Shown one piece after another: positions 27,461 to 36,993 of a stretch of DNA of 64,000 nt (the first letter of the stretch is position 1; every line of letters starts with the position of its first letter). A model generated the notes under the pieces. It searched no databases, was not told where the DNA came from, and saw nothing but the letters and a program-made list of their open reading frames with translations. This DNA is from JADCCX01 sp031431475 (GTDB lineage: Bacteria; Pseudomonadota; Alphaproteobacteria; Rhizobiales; Beijerinckiaceae): the NCBI GenBank assembly GCA_031431475.1, contig JANPDL010000034.1, positions 1-64,000 on the forward strand, written 5' to 3'. The translations under genes and the position numbers were made by a program.

Positions 27461-28336
27461 ATGGCAGATTTCGAACTCCTCGTGGATTGCAAGAACATCG
27501 TCGGCGAAGGCCCGACCTGGGATGAAAGACGGCATTGCCTGTGGTGGACCGACATCATGAGCAAGATGCTGTTCAGGCTGGACTGGCCCGGCCGGGAACT
27601 CACGTCCTTTCCCATGCCGCGGCGTCTGGGGTCACTTGGGTTGTGCAAGAGCGGACGTCTGATCCTGGCTTTCGAGGATGGTGTTTTTCTGCATGAGCCC
27701 GGGACGGATCGTTTTGATCTCGTCGCCAGCATAGAGGCTGAGATTGTCACGAATCGCCTGAATGACGGGAAGGTCGGACCTGACGGCGCTTTCTGGGTCG
27801 GATCGATGGATGAACGCAATCCCAGACAAGCGACCGGAGCGCTTTACCGTGTGACGATGGAAAGTGCAGTCAAACAATTCGGCGATGTTATCGTCTCCAA
27901 CGGACTGGCGTGGTCGCCGGACGGGCGAATCATGATCCACACCGATTCGAGCGTTCCGGCCATCGATGCCTGGGATTTCGATGCCGCGACCGGGGCCATC
28001 AGCAACCGCAGGCGCATTGCCCGGCCAACGAACGAGATCGGTCGCCCGGACGGCGGTGCCTTCGATAGCGACGGGTTTTACTGGTCAGCGGGCGTGTCGG
28101 CAGGCCATCTCAATTGCTGGGATATGACGGGTAATCTGGTGAAGCATCTGCCTCTGCCGATGCCACACCCGACAATGCCCTGCTTTGGTGGTCCGGATCT
28201 GAAAACCGTGTTCGTGACCAGCCTCAGAGCGATGGGAACGCAGACGGACCTTGAGAAATGGCCGCAGTCCGGTGGTTTGCTGGTGGGTGATCTCGGCGTA
28301 GCAGGAGCGCCGGTCCATCGTTTCAGGGATATCTGA
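27461..28336 (+). CDS. SMP-30/gluconolactonase/LRE family protein
   Basis: 291 residues from ATG 27461, where the family fold begins. Metal ligands are visible: Glu16 in NIVGEGPTW, Asn in RLNDGKVGPDGAFWVGSMD, Asn in SNGLAWSPDG and Asp in GRPDGGAFDSDGFYWSAG. These six-bladed beta-propellers hydrolyse sugar lactones. Which lactone cannot be read. Divergent from the TAXI protein and convergent with the glycosyltransferase. Confidence 0.9.
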   Translation: MADFELLVDCKNIVGEGPTWDERRHCLWWTDIMSKMLFRLDWPGRELTSFPMPRRLGSLGLCKSGRLILAFEDGVFLHEPGTDRFDLVASIEAEIVTNRLNDGKVGPDGAFWVGSMDERNPRQATGALYRVTMESAVKQFGDVIVSNGLAWSPDGRIMIHTDSSVPAIDAWDFDAATGAISNRRRIARPTNEIGRPDGGAFDSDGFYWSAGVSAGHLNCWDMTGNLVKHLPLPMPHPTMPCFGGPDLKTVFVTSLRAMGTQTDLEKWPQSGGLLVGDLGVAGAPVHRFRDI

Positions 28337-28342
28337 CTGGCG

Positions 28343-29596
28343 TCAGATCAGCCGCAAGGCCTTGGGTGACTTTGATTTGCCGAGCGCTTCGATCAATTGC
28401 AGCTGGCGTGGCAGGCAGATCGTCTTGAGGTCATATTTCCCCATGATGCCCTTGCGTGCTGCCTTGCGCAGGGGTGCGAATTTCCCCGGATCGGCCAAAG
28501 CTTCCGTGATTGTCTTGACCCAGCCATCCACGTCGAAAAAATCGACCAGCAGGCCGTTCTTGCCATGGGTCAGTGCCTCTTTCACCGGCGGTGTGGACGA
28601 GCCGATCACGAGGCATTCCGCCGCCAGAGATTCCAGCATCGACCATGACAGCACGAAGGGATAGGTCAGATAGGCATGGGTGCGGCTGACCTGAATAAGC
28701 TTGCGGTACTCCGCATAGGGGATGCGGCCGAGGAAGGCGATCCGAGACATGTCCAGTTTGTCGCCCACCTCCTTCATCATGACCTCGCGCCAGTTCTTGC
28801 CGTTTGAGGGCATCGAACCGTAGCTGATCTCGTCCCCGCCGACGATTAGGGTAATGGCGTCGGGGCGGGCTTTCTGGATTGCTGGCAGCGCCCGCATGAA
28901 GACATGGAACCCGCGATAGGGCTCCAGATTGCGATTGACGAATGTCAGAATCTCATCGCCCGCCTTGACACTGCGGCCATCGGGCAAGGTGAAAACGGCC
29001 TTGCCATCAGGAATGATGAATTCCGTGTTGATACCGTCGAAAATCACACTGGTCCGGGGATGATAGACCTCGGGAAGCGAGGATTTCTGCCATTCCGTCG
29101 GGCTGTAGCACCAGTCGGCCACATCCAGTGCCGTCAAGTGATTGATGTTCTTCGAGCGCGTGCGCATGCTGACCCGCAGCGGATCACCGAGAAACTCGGG
29201 GTCGAAATTCGTGTCCTGACCCATAGGACGGTAGAAAAATTCCATGAAGGCCAGAACCTTGGCTTTGGGCCAGATGTCCTTGAGGTAGAGGTGCTCACCC
29301 CAGCCGGGATGCACGATAATCACATCGGGGTTGAAGCCTTTGCGCTGCAACTCAAGTGCAGCAGCAGCGGCGGCTTCTGCCCGCAGGATCTTGGTCTGAA
29401 AATCCTGCAGGAGTGGCGACACATCCTTGGCTGGATGTCGCTTCACTGTGTAGCGCGCAACGATGACATTGGGTGTCTCGTAGTCCGGCTTGTTGATGCA
29501 CAGCGCGACAACCCGGTGGCCCTTCAGAGCCGCAAGGGCTGCCGCAGAATAGCGGAACTGGCCGGGGAAATTCTGGTGCACGAACAGGAAGTTCAT
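28343..29596 (-). CDS. Glycosyltransferase family 4 protein
   Basis: 417 residues, GT-B fold. N-terminal FVHQNFPGQFRYSAAALA and DVIIVHPGWGEHLYLKDIWP match the Glyco_trans_4_3 domain; the C-terminal Glycos_transf_1 domain has ILTFVNRNLEPYRGFHVFMR, RIAFLGRIPYAEYRKLIQVS and VLSWSMLESLAAECLVIGS. A likely cytoplasmic transferase for a surface glycan. No glycan cluster surrounds it, so donor and acceptor are unknown. Confidence 0.88.
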   Translation of the reverse strand: MNFLFVHQNFPGQFRYSAAALAALKGHRVVALCINKPDYETPNVIVARYTVKRHPAKDVSPLLQDFQTKILRAEAAAAAALELQRKGFNPDVIIVHPGWGEHLYLKDIWPKAKVLAFMEFFYRPMGQDTNFDPEFLGDPLRVSMRTRSKNINHLTALDVADWCYSPTEWQKSSLPEVYHPRTSVIFDGINTEFIIPDGKAVFTLPDGRSVKAGDEILTFVNRNLEPYRGFHVFMRALPAIQKARPDAITLIVGGDEISYGSMPSNGKNWREVMMKEVGDKLDMSRIAFLGRIPYAEYRKLIQVSRTHAYLTYPFVLSWSMLESLAAECLVIGSSTPPVKEALTHGKNGLLVDFFDVDGWVKTITEALADPGKFAPLRKAARKGIMGKYDLKTICLPRQLQLIEALGKSKSPKALRLI

Positions 29597-29659
29597 AGGA
29601 TATCATTCCACAGAAATACCGGGAGAAAGGAATACTGCGACAATCACCAGAATTTCTTA

Positions 29660-30085
<426 letters not shown>

Positions 30086-30246
30086 TGTGTATCGCTATCG
30101 CGACAGCCGCGTTCTTGCAAACCGCACCGCAGACTTTACGGCCTCTCCTGAACATGATTATTGCATGGTGCAAGACGGCGCTTCTGGTGAGAAGCGTGCG
30201 ATGCCCTCGCCATACCAAACGAGACAGTCGCCAAAGGCTTCAGACC

Positions 30247-31293
30247 ATGCGCATCGAGAACGATCCCAAGCTTGATTTCAAGGACGTGCTGATTCGCCCC
30301 AAGCGCTCGACGCTGGCCAGCCGCAGCGATGTCGCGATCGAGCGCACGATTCCCTTCCGCCACGCCAAACGCACCTGGAGCGGTTTTCCACTGATCGCGG
30401 CCAATATGGATGTCACGGGTACGATTCCCATGGCAAGGGCGCTGAAGAAGCACGGGGCGATGGTGGCGCTGCACAAGCATTATCCAGCGGAGGAGCTGAT
30501 TGCCTTCTTCAATTCCGAGGACAGCGCCAACAGCTTCTACACCATCGGCACGAACGAGGCGGATCACGCCAAATTCCGGGCGGTGAAGGCGAAGGCCCCG
30601 ATCCCGATGATCTGCATGGATGTTGCTAATGGCTACACCGAGAGTTTCACCGACATGATCAAGCGCGTACGCGACGAGAACCCCGAAGCCGTGATCATGG
30701 CAGGCAATGTCGTGACGGGCGACATGACCGAGGCGCTGGTGCTGGCGGGTGCTGATATCGTCAAGGTCGGTATCGGGCCGGGCTCGGTCTGCACCACGCG
30801 CAAGATGACAGGCGTGGGGTATCCGCAATTGTCCGCTATCATCGAATGCGCCGATGCAGCCCACGGCCTCAAGGGGCAGGTCTGCGGCGACGGTGGGCTG
30901 ACGGTGCCGGGTGATGTTGCCAAGGCCTTCGGTGCAGGTGCCGACTTCATCATGATGGGTGGCATGCTCTCGGGCCATGATGAATGCGAGGGCGAGATCA
31001 TCTACGAGGAACGCGGGGGCAAGAAAGTCCCGGTCCGCATGCAGTTCTACGGGATGTCTTCGGATACGGCGATGAAGAAATATGCAGGCGGCGTGGCGAA
31101 ATACCGGGCTTCCGAGGGTAAAACGGTCGAGGTGCCTTATCGTGGCCCTGTCAGCGGCACGATGCTGGAGATTATGGGTGGTGTTCGCTCGATGATGACC
31201 TATATCGGCGCGGTTAGCCTGAAGGAGGTGCCCAAGCGCACAACCTTCATCATGGTCGGCGCGCAACTCAACACCGTCTTCGGTCAGAGCTGA
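30247..31293 (+). CDS. guaC: GMP reductase
   Basis: 348 residues from ATG 30247, matching the 347-residue family size; the longer open frame upstream is not conserved. The IMPDH/GMPR catalytic loop is GIGPGSVCTTRKMTGVGYPQ (Cys182). The NADPH/IMP-binding region is VCGDGGLTVPGDVAKAFGAG. It deaminates GMP to IMP using NADPH, rebalancing purine pools. Pgi follows after 11 bases. Confidence 0.96.
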   Translation: MRIENDPKLDFKDVLIRPKRSTLASRSDVAIERTIPFRHAKRTWSGFPLIAANMDVTGTIPMARALKKHGAMVALHKHYPAEELIAFFNSEDSANSFYTIGTNEADHAKFRAVKAKAPIPMICMDVANGYTESFTDMIKRVRDENPEAVIMAGNVVTGDMTEALVLAGADIVKVGIGPGSVCTTRKMTGVGYPQLSAIIECADAAHGLKGQVCGDGGLTVPGDVAKAFGAGADFIMMGGMLSGHDECEGEIIYEERGGKKVPVRMQFYGMSSDTAMKKYAGGVAKYRASEGKTVEVPYRGPVSGTMLEIMGGVRSMMTYIGAVSLKEVPKRTTFIMVGAQLNTVFGQS

Positions 31294-31304
31294 GAGCTAT
31301 TCCC

Positions 31305-32936
31305 ATGAGTGTGAAATCCGCCTTCGCCGCCCTTGATCGTCATGCGAAGCGCATGAAGACCGTGTCGCTTCGTGGTCTCTTCGCAGAGGATACCAAACGT
31401 TTCGGCCGGTTCAGCATCGCAGGCGCAGGGCTGAATCTGGATTTCTCGAAGAATCTGGTGACAGCAGATACGCTTGATCTGCTGGTCAAGCTTGTGGATG
31501 CGTCCGATCTGAAGTCTCGCCGCAAGGCCATGTTTTCAGGCGAGGCTGTCAACACCACGGAAGGCCGCGCCGTGCTGCATACGGCACTTCGGGCCAATGG
31601 TGTCAGCGGGGCCAAAGTGGACGGGGTGGCGGTTGATCCGCTGATCACGGGGGAACTGGTACGTTTTCTGGGCTTCGCCGAAGATGTGCGCTCAGGACGC
31701 TATGCCGCCGCCGATGGCAAGCCGTTCACGGATGTCGTCAACATTGGTATCGGCGGTTCGGACCTTGGCCCTGTCATGGCAGTGCTTGCGCTGGCGCCGT
31801 ATCACGATGGGCCGCGCCTGCATTTTGTCTCGAACGTGGACGGCGCGCATCTCGCGGATACGCTGAAGAGGCTCGATCCCAGACGGACGCTTGTTCTGAT
31901 CGCCTCCAAGACCTTCACCACGCAGGAGACGATGGCGAATGCCGTCTTGGCGCGAAACTGGGCTGAAAAGGCGCTGGGCAAGGCGAAGGCCGGGCAGCAT
32001 TTCGCAGCTCTCTCGACGGCCAGAGCCAAAGTGGAAGCCTTCGGCATCGATCCCGCCCGCATGTTCGGCTTCTGGGACTGGATCGGCGGACGCTATTCCA
32101 TCTGGTGCGCGATCGGCCTGTCACTGGCTATCGCGATTGGTGCGGAGAATTTCAGGGCCTTCCTCGCCGGTGCCAAGGCTATGGATGACCATTTCCGGAA
32201 GGCTGCGCCTGCGAAAAACCTGCCGGTGATGCTGGCGCTGCTGGGCATCTGGAACCGCAATGCGCTGGGTTTCGCTGCCCATGCCGTTCTGCCCTATGAG
32301 CAGCGGCTGACGCGCTTTCCGGCCTATCTGCAGCAGCTCGATATGGAATCGAACGGCAAGAGTGTGACGCTCGATGGTAAGCCAGTTGCCACTGCCACCG
32401 GCCCGCTGGTCTTCGGCGAGCCCGGCACCAACGGGCAGCACGCCTTCTATCAGCTGATCCATCAGGGCAGCGATGTGATCCCCTGCGATTTTCTTGTGGG
32501 CGCCGAAGGGCATGAGCCTGATCTCGCCCATCAGCACAAGCTGCTCATCGCCAATTGCCTGGCCCAGACCGAAGCCCTGATGAAGGGTCGCACGCTCGCC
32601 GAGGCCAAGGCGCAACTGAAGGCACAGGGGCTTTCGCCCGCTGCAATCAACCGGCTTGCACCACACAAGGTGTTTCCCGGCAACCGCCCAACCAACACGA
32701 TTTTCTACCGCAAGCTTGACCCCGCAACGCTGGGAGCGCTCATCGCGCTCTACGAGCACAAGGTCTTCGTGCAGGGCGTGATCTGGAACATCAACTCCTA
32801 TGATCAGTGGGGTGTGGAGCTTGGCAAGGAGCTTGCCAGCAGCCTGCAACCCATGGTGGAAGGACAGGAGAAGCCGACGGGGCGTGATTCCTCGACGGCG
32901 GGTCTGATCAGGGCCCTGGCAAAACTTTCAGGATAG
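31305..32936 (+). CDS. pgi: Glucose-6-phosphate isomerase
   Basis: 543 residues, full length. PGI signatures are present: VNIGIGGSDLGPVMAVLAL, FGFWDWIGGRYSIWCAIGLS, FGEPGTNGQHAFYQLIHQG (with catalytic Glu) and NINSYDQWGVELGKELA. It interconverts glucose-6-phosphate and fructose-6-phosphate. Co-directional with guaC (11-base gap) and the UPF0114 gene (11-base gap), so probably one transcript. Confidence 0.97.
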   Translation: MSVKSAFAALDRHAKRMKTVSLRGLFAEDTKRFGRFSIAGAGLNLDFSKNLVTADTLDLLVKLVDASDLKSRRKAMFSGEAVNTTEGRAVLHTALRANGVSGAKVDGVAVDPLITGELVRFLGFAEDVRSGRYAAADGKPFTDVVNIGIGGSDLGPVMAVLALAPYHDGPRLHFVSNVDGAHLADTLKRLDPRRTLVLIASKTFTTQETMANAVLARNWAEKALGKAKAGQHFAALSTARAKVEAFGIDPARMFGFWDWIGGRYSIWCAIGLSLAIAIGAENFRAFLAGAKAMDDHFRKAAPAKNLPVMLALLGIWNRNALGFAAHAVLPYEQRLTRFPAYLQQLDMESNGKSVTLDGKPVATATGPLVFGEPGTNGQHAFYQLIHQGSDVIPCDFLVGAEGHEPDLAHQHKLLIANCLAQTEALMKGRTLAEAKAQLKAQGLSPAAINRLAPHKVFPGNRPTNTIFYRKLDPATLGALIALYEHKVFVQGVIWNINSYDQWGVELGKELASSLQPMVEGQEKPTGRDSSTAGLIRALAKLSG

Positions 32937-32947
32937 GACCACCAGCG

Positions 32948-33526
32948 ATGTCAGAACCGGCCCTGAAAGACCATATCATCGAGCGCACACTTGAAAAATT
33001 CCTGTTCGCCAGCCGCTGGCTGCTGACGCCGTTCTTCGTGGCGCTTGTCGTGGCGCTCGTCGTCCTGATGTTCAAGGCGCTGCAGGAGCTGTGGCATTTT
33101 ATCACCCACGCGTTCGTGGCCACGGAAAGCGAGGTCATCCTCGGTGTTCTCGCATTGATCGACCTGACGCTGACCGGATCGCTCATCCTGATCGTGATCT
33201 TCTCGGGTTACGAGAACTTCGTCTCGAAGATTCAGCATTCGGATCACGAGGACTGGCCGGAATGGATGAGCAAGATCGACTTCTCGGGCCTCAAGCTGAA
33301 GCTTCTGTCATCCATCGTCGCGATCTCCGCGATACAGGTGCTCAAGGCCTTCATGAACCTGAAGAACATCAGCGACCGTGATCTCATGTGGTATGTCGGC
33401 ATCCACATGATGTTCGTGCTGTCGGGCGTCTTCATGGCCTGGACGGACAAGATCAGTGGCGAAAGCAGCAGCAAAAAAACGACATCAAAGAAGCAGGACG
33501 GCTATGAGACAGGTGGCGGTAGCTGA
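32948..33526 (+). CDS. UPF0114 / TIGR00645 (YqhA-like) inner-membrane protein
   Basis: 192 residues. Family motif LEKFLFASRWLLTPFFVALV with three to four membrane helices; LALIDLTLTGSLILIVIFSG and DFSGLKLKLLSSIVAISAIQ are typical. The tail is basic and rich in Ser/Lys (SGESSSKKTTSKKQD). Function unknown. Last gene of the guaC-pgi run, converging on the M48 peptidase. Confidence 0.9.
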   Translation: MSEPALKDHIIERTLEKFLFASRWLLTPFFVALVVALVVLMFKALQELWHFITHAFVATESEVILGVLALIDLTLTGSLILIVIFSGYENFVSKIQHSDHEDWPEWMSKIDFSGLKLKLLSSIVAISAIQVLKAFMNLKNISDRDLMWYVGIHMMFVLSGVFMAWTDKISGESSSKKTTSKKQDGYETGGGS

Positions 33527-33538
33527 GCCCCGTCAACG

Positions 33539-34636
33539 TCAGCCATCCTTGCAGATCCGCTGCAGCGCCCGCCATTCTTCGTCACTGAGCAAGGGCGTCC
33601 GCTGTCCCGTCGGCGCCCGCGCGTTGATCGCCGCGATACGGTCGTCAGTGACCGGATGGCTCAGCACAAGCTCCAGTTGCCTCTCTCCCGGAGAACTGGC
33701 CACACGGCGCAGGAACGTACCCAGCGCTTTCACATCGCCACCTGCCTTTGTCATGACATCGATAGCGAAATCATCGGCCTGCGACTCGTTCTCGCGGGAA
33801 TAACGACTGCCCAGCAGGAATTTGGTGCCGATGACGAGCGCGCCCGCACCCGTGAAATCACCCAGCAGCGTGCCGACCAGAAACGAGATGCCGCCTGCAT
33901 GGATGATGCCGCGCATGGCATCGCGATGCGCCACATGGCCCATTTCATGGGCCAGAACGCCTGCCACCTCATCCGGGCTCCTCGCCCGTTCGATCAGGGC
34001 GCGCATGAAGACGATCTTGCCGCCGGGCAATGTGAAGGCATTCTGGACGTTCGAATCCAGCACCTTCACATCAATCTCGCCGGGGAGCACAGCGTGGCGC
34101 GTCAAACGCTCCACCATGGCCTGCAATGCCTGCTTGCCCGGCCCATTGCCTTCGGCCCCGCAGATCTTGCCCGGGCCGTCCGTCAATTGCCGCAAGACTT
34201 CGCCCTCGACGGCCTTGCCGAGCGCCACCTCTGTTTTCCATGGTACAACAGGTGCGAGATATGTGGCCAGCGCAGGGATGCCGTAGAGCACCAGTCCCAC
34301 CATTGAGACCACGGCGGCCAGAGACCAGCCGATGATCTTCATGCGCATGCGGCCCCGTTCCTGCAGTGTGCCACCCAGCGACGGGCAGCGGGCCTTCAAC
34401 GCAGCCGCGAAATCCGCATCATGGATTTCCAGCACCTCGCCCGTATGCGAGCGGCTTTCTTCCCGGTGGAAGCGCAGGGGGAGAGGACCGTCCTCCTCAA
34501 GGCGCACCGAGGCATAATCCCAGCTGAAGAAAGGCCCGCCATCGACGGACAGGCTGATTCCTTTCGCCACAAGCGCCAGTTCAGCCTGTCGCGGGATGGG
34601 CCTCAGCCCGTCGAAATAGATGGCCGAGCCCTGCAT
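33539..34636 (-). CDS. M48-family membrane metallopeptidase
   Basis: 365 residues. The zinc site is VLAHEMGHVAHRDAM, with the third ligand Glu in SRENESQADDFAIDVMTKAG. A membrane segment lies at about residues 98-120 (MKIIGWSLAAVVSMVGLVLYG), after a roughly 95-residue N-terminal domain. It is a likely envelope quality-control protease of the BepA/Oma1 kind. Its start overlaps the yjgN stop by one base (TGATG), so peptidase and YjgN protein are made together. Confidence 0.9.
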   Translation of the reverse strand: MQGSAIYFDGLRPIPRQAELALVAKGISLSVDGGPFFSWDYASVRLEEDGPLPLRFHREESRSHTGEVLEIHDADFAAALKARCPSLGGTLQERGRMRMKIIGWSLAAVVSMVGLVLYGIPALATYLAPVVPWKTEVALGKAVEGEVLRQLTDGPGKICGAEGNGPGKQALQAMVERLTRHAVLPGEIDVKVLDSNVQNAFTLPGGKIVFMRALIERARSPDEVAGVLAHEMGHVAHRDAMRGIIHAGGISFLVGTLLGDFTGAGALVIGTKFLLGSRYSRENESQADDFAIDVMTKAGGDVKALGTFLRRVASSPGERQLELVLSHPVTDDRIAAINARAPTGQRTPLLSDEEWRALQRICKDG

Positions 34637-35880
34637 CAGACGCCTCCGAAATCGAGCGCATCGGCGAGACCCTCGCCGGTTGCGGCTTCGGGCAGAACGC
34701 CGCTGCCGATGATTTGCTCCAATGCCTCCAGGTTAGAGATCGTCATTGTATTTATGGAATTGCGCCAGATTCCCTGTGTCAAAATGATCTCCTTCAATGC
34801 CGCACCGCCGAGGAAAAGGAGCAGATAGAATGGTGTCAGGACAATTGATGCGGTCAAAGCAATATCCTGAGGAGGCCTGCCAGATTGGAAAAGGGGAATC
34901 AGAGCCACCGCAATTATAGCTAGGATCGCAAGGAGCCCTATGAGCAGGACGCCAAAGTACTTCAGGTATAGCCCGTACAGGGATTTGGTTGGGAACGCAG
35001 AACCAAGGCTTATAGATTCTAATCCGGTACCGTTGGTGAACGTGCGGAACTCGCCGGCCCGATACCAAGGCCATAACCCTATTGAGACCAGTATTGTAAT
35101 CCATGGCAGCCATGGGAGATAAACAACCAGCCACCTTGGAATTTTTTCATCTCCGAACTGTATCAAGCTTGTAATTACAATTATAATACAGATTATAATT
35201 GATATTAATGGCAAGCCCAATAGAATCAGCCAGCGCTTCATCACCGGCCCAATCGGAGCATCGAACACGCCAACCGCTGAGCCAAAGGTTGTGTTTGTGA
35301 TACGGTAATGCTCCAGTGCGCGCCGCATGAACGGGAATACTATACCTAGTGTGACGACTGTTAGCAGAATCCAGCCGAATGATCTGAATGCGTAGGCCCA
35401 GGGAGAACCCGTCTGATTGAATCGGATGCCGCGCCAGACCGTCCGTGTCAGGCGATAACGCCGTGACCGGTAAGCGCCGTACTGAATGAGTATCAGGAAG
35501 AATGGGGCGACAATTGCTTGTAGACCTACACCCGCCGCTCCATCGGCGATTAGGCCGAGAAATGCGATCATGACATAGATAGGCACCATGATAGCTAGCG
35601 CAAAGAGGAAGCCAACGAACAGCTCCTTCGCCGTGCCGCGATATTCCAGAGTGCTGCCGCCCACGACAGTGTTGCGCCAGTACCAGCGCCTCAGATCGGT
35701 CTTGTACCAGAAACGGTAGATTCCAAGCGTCACGACCGTGAGCAGAAGACCTTTCCAGACGAGTGGCGCAAGATCACGCCCTGTAGCGGCAACGCCGTTG
35801 GCGTCGGTGAAAGGCGGCGGGCTGACCGCGACGTATGGAATCGGCGGCGGCCCTGTCATTGTCCTTGAATCCACAGACAT
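34636..35880 (-). CDS. YjgN family protein (DUF898), polytopic membrane protein
   Basis: 414 residues from ATG 35880 with ribosome site GGGGGAAGG. N-terminal proline-rich tail, then at least six membrane helices. DUF898 marks are TLGIYRFWYKTDLRRWYWRN, GGSTLEYRGTAKELFVGFLF and YRLTRTVWRGIRF. Function unknown. The part between about 34740 and 35640 is far richer in A+T than its flanks, down to 25% GC in 35161-35220, with unusual ATA/AAT codons. Coupled to the downstream M48 peptidase. Confidence 0.88.
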   Translation of the reverse strand: MSVDSRTMTGPPPIPYVAVSPPPFTDANGVAATGRDLAPLVWKGLLLTVVTLGIYRFWYKTDLRRWYWRNTVVGGSTLEYRGTAKELFVGFLFALAIMVPIYVMIAFLGLIADGAAGVGLQAIVAPFFLILIQYGAYRSRRYRLTRTVWRGIRFNQTGSPWAYAFRSFGWILLTVVTLGIVFPFMRRALEHYRITNTTFGSAVGVFDAPIGPVMKRWLILLGLPLISIIICIIIVITSLIQFGDEKIPRWLVVYLPWLPWITILVSIGLWPWYRAGEFRTFTNGTGLESISLGSAFPTKSLYGLYLKYFGVLLIGLLAILAIIAVALIPLFQSGRPPQDIALTASIVLTPFYLLLFLGGAALKEIILTQGIWRNSINTMTISNLEALEQIIGSGVLPEAATGEGLADALDFGGV

Positions 35881-35979
35881 TGCCTTCCCCCTGAGTTGCA
35901 ATGCTCCATGATGCCTGCTTCACATGGGCCTGTCATCCTGCGAAAAAACGGGGGTCTCACCTGTCGAATTCCACCCGCC

Positions 35980-36993
35980 TTATGCTGGCTTGCCATGGAG
36001 AATGACGCGGAATGTCATTCCCTCGCCCGGTGCGCTGGCAATCTCCAGCCTGCCGCGGTGGCGCGCCACGATGTGCTTGACAATGGCCAGCCCGAGACCT
36101 GTGCCGCCCGCATCGCGCGAGGCTGCCACGCTGACGCGGTAGAACCGCTCGGTCAGGCGCGGCAGATGCTCGGCGCTCACCCCCGGTCCGTCGTCGCGTA
36201 TCGTGGCGATGATCTCGTCGCCTGCACCGCGCGCGAGGCCGATCTCGACCTTGCCACCGCTATGGCCATATTTGATGGCGTTCTCGATAAGGTTTTCAAA
36301 TACCCGCAGTAACTCATCCCGGTCACCCGTGACGCTCGTTGCATGGTCCGGACAATCCAGATGAAGCTGTACGCCACGCTCCTGCGCCAATGGCGCCAGC
36401 GCATCGGCGATCTGCCGGATGACGGATTCCATATCCACGGCATCGGTCGGTCGCACATGGGCATTGAGCTCGATTCGCGACAGCGACAGCAGATCATCGA
36501 TCAGCCGCGCCATCCGCCGGGCCTGCACCTCCATGATGCCCAGGAAACTGTCGCGCGCCTTCGGATCGTTACGGGCGGAGCCTTTGAGCGTTTCCACGAA
36601 ACCCAGCAGCGAGGCCAGCGGTGTGCGCAATTCATGGCTGGCATTGGCGACGAAATCGACCCGCATCCGCTCCAGCCTGCGTCCCGGAGTCAGATCATCG
36701 AAGACAATCAATGTGCCACCGGAAGGCAAACGCGCCACGCTGACCGCAAAGGCCCGCTCCACCGGCAGGCGGTCGATGATCTCGAACTTGCGGGCTATGC
36801 CGTCGCGGCCCGTGGCGCTGACGGCGGTGAGGATTTCCGGATCGCGGATCGCGAAGCTCAGCGGCTCATCCGGCTTCAGATAGGGAAACAGGGCGGCGGC
36901 GGCCGGGTTGAAGACGATAACGCCATCCCCCGCGCCGGTCAGCACCGCCGCATGGGGAAAAGCCCGGATCACATCATCGGCGGTGGATGTCAC
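35980..36993 (-). CDS. PhoR-like sensor histidine kinase without membrane segment
   Basis: 337 residues from GTG 36993 (GGGGGA upstream). A PAS-like region covers about residues 5-100, HisKA has FVANASHELRTPLASLLGF (His120), and the HATPase domain has ENLIENAIKYG, IRDDGPGVS and GTGLGLAIVKHIVARHRGR. The sequence resembles PhoR/PhoB-linked kinases, but the N-terminal membrane helices are missing. The gene start lies inside the end of the UPF0104 gene (20-base overlap). No response regulator or pst gene is nearby. A longer in-frame extension to 37347 is low-complexity Cys/Arg/Ser sequence and overlaps the neighbour, so I reject it. Confidence 0.85.
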   Translation of the reverse strand: MTSTADDVIRAFPHAAVLTGAGDGVIVFNPAAAALFPYLKPDEPLSFAIRDPEILTAVSATGRDGIARKFEIIDRLPVERAFAVSVARLPSGGTLIVFDDLTPGRRLERMRVDFVANASHELRTPLASLLGFVETLKGSARNDPKARDSFLGIMEVQARRMARLIDDLLSLSRIELNAHVRPTDAVDMESVIRQIADALAPLAQERGVQLHLDCPDHATSVTGDRDELLRVFENLIENAIKYGHSGGKVEIGLARGAGDEIIATIRDDGPGVSAEHLPRLTERFYRVSVAASRDAGGTGLGLAIVKHIVARHRGRLEIASAPGEGMTFRVILHGKPA

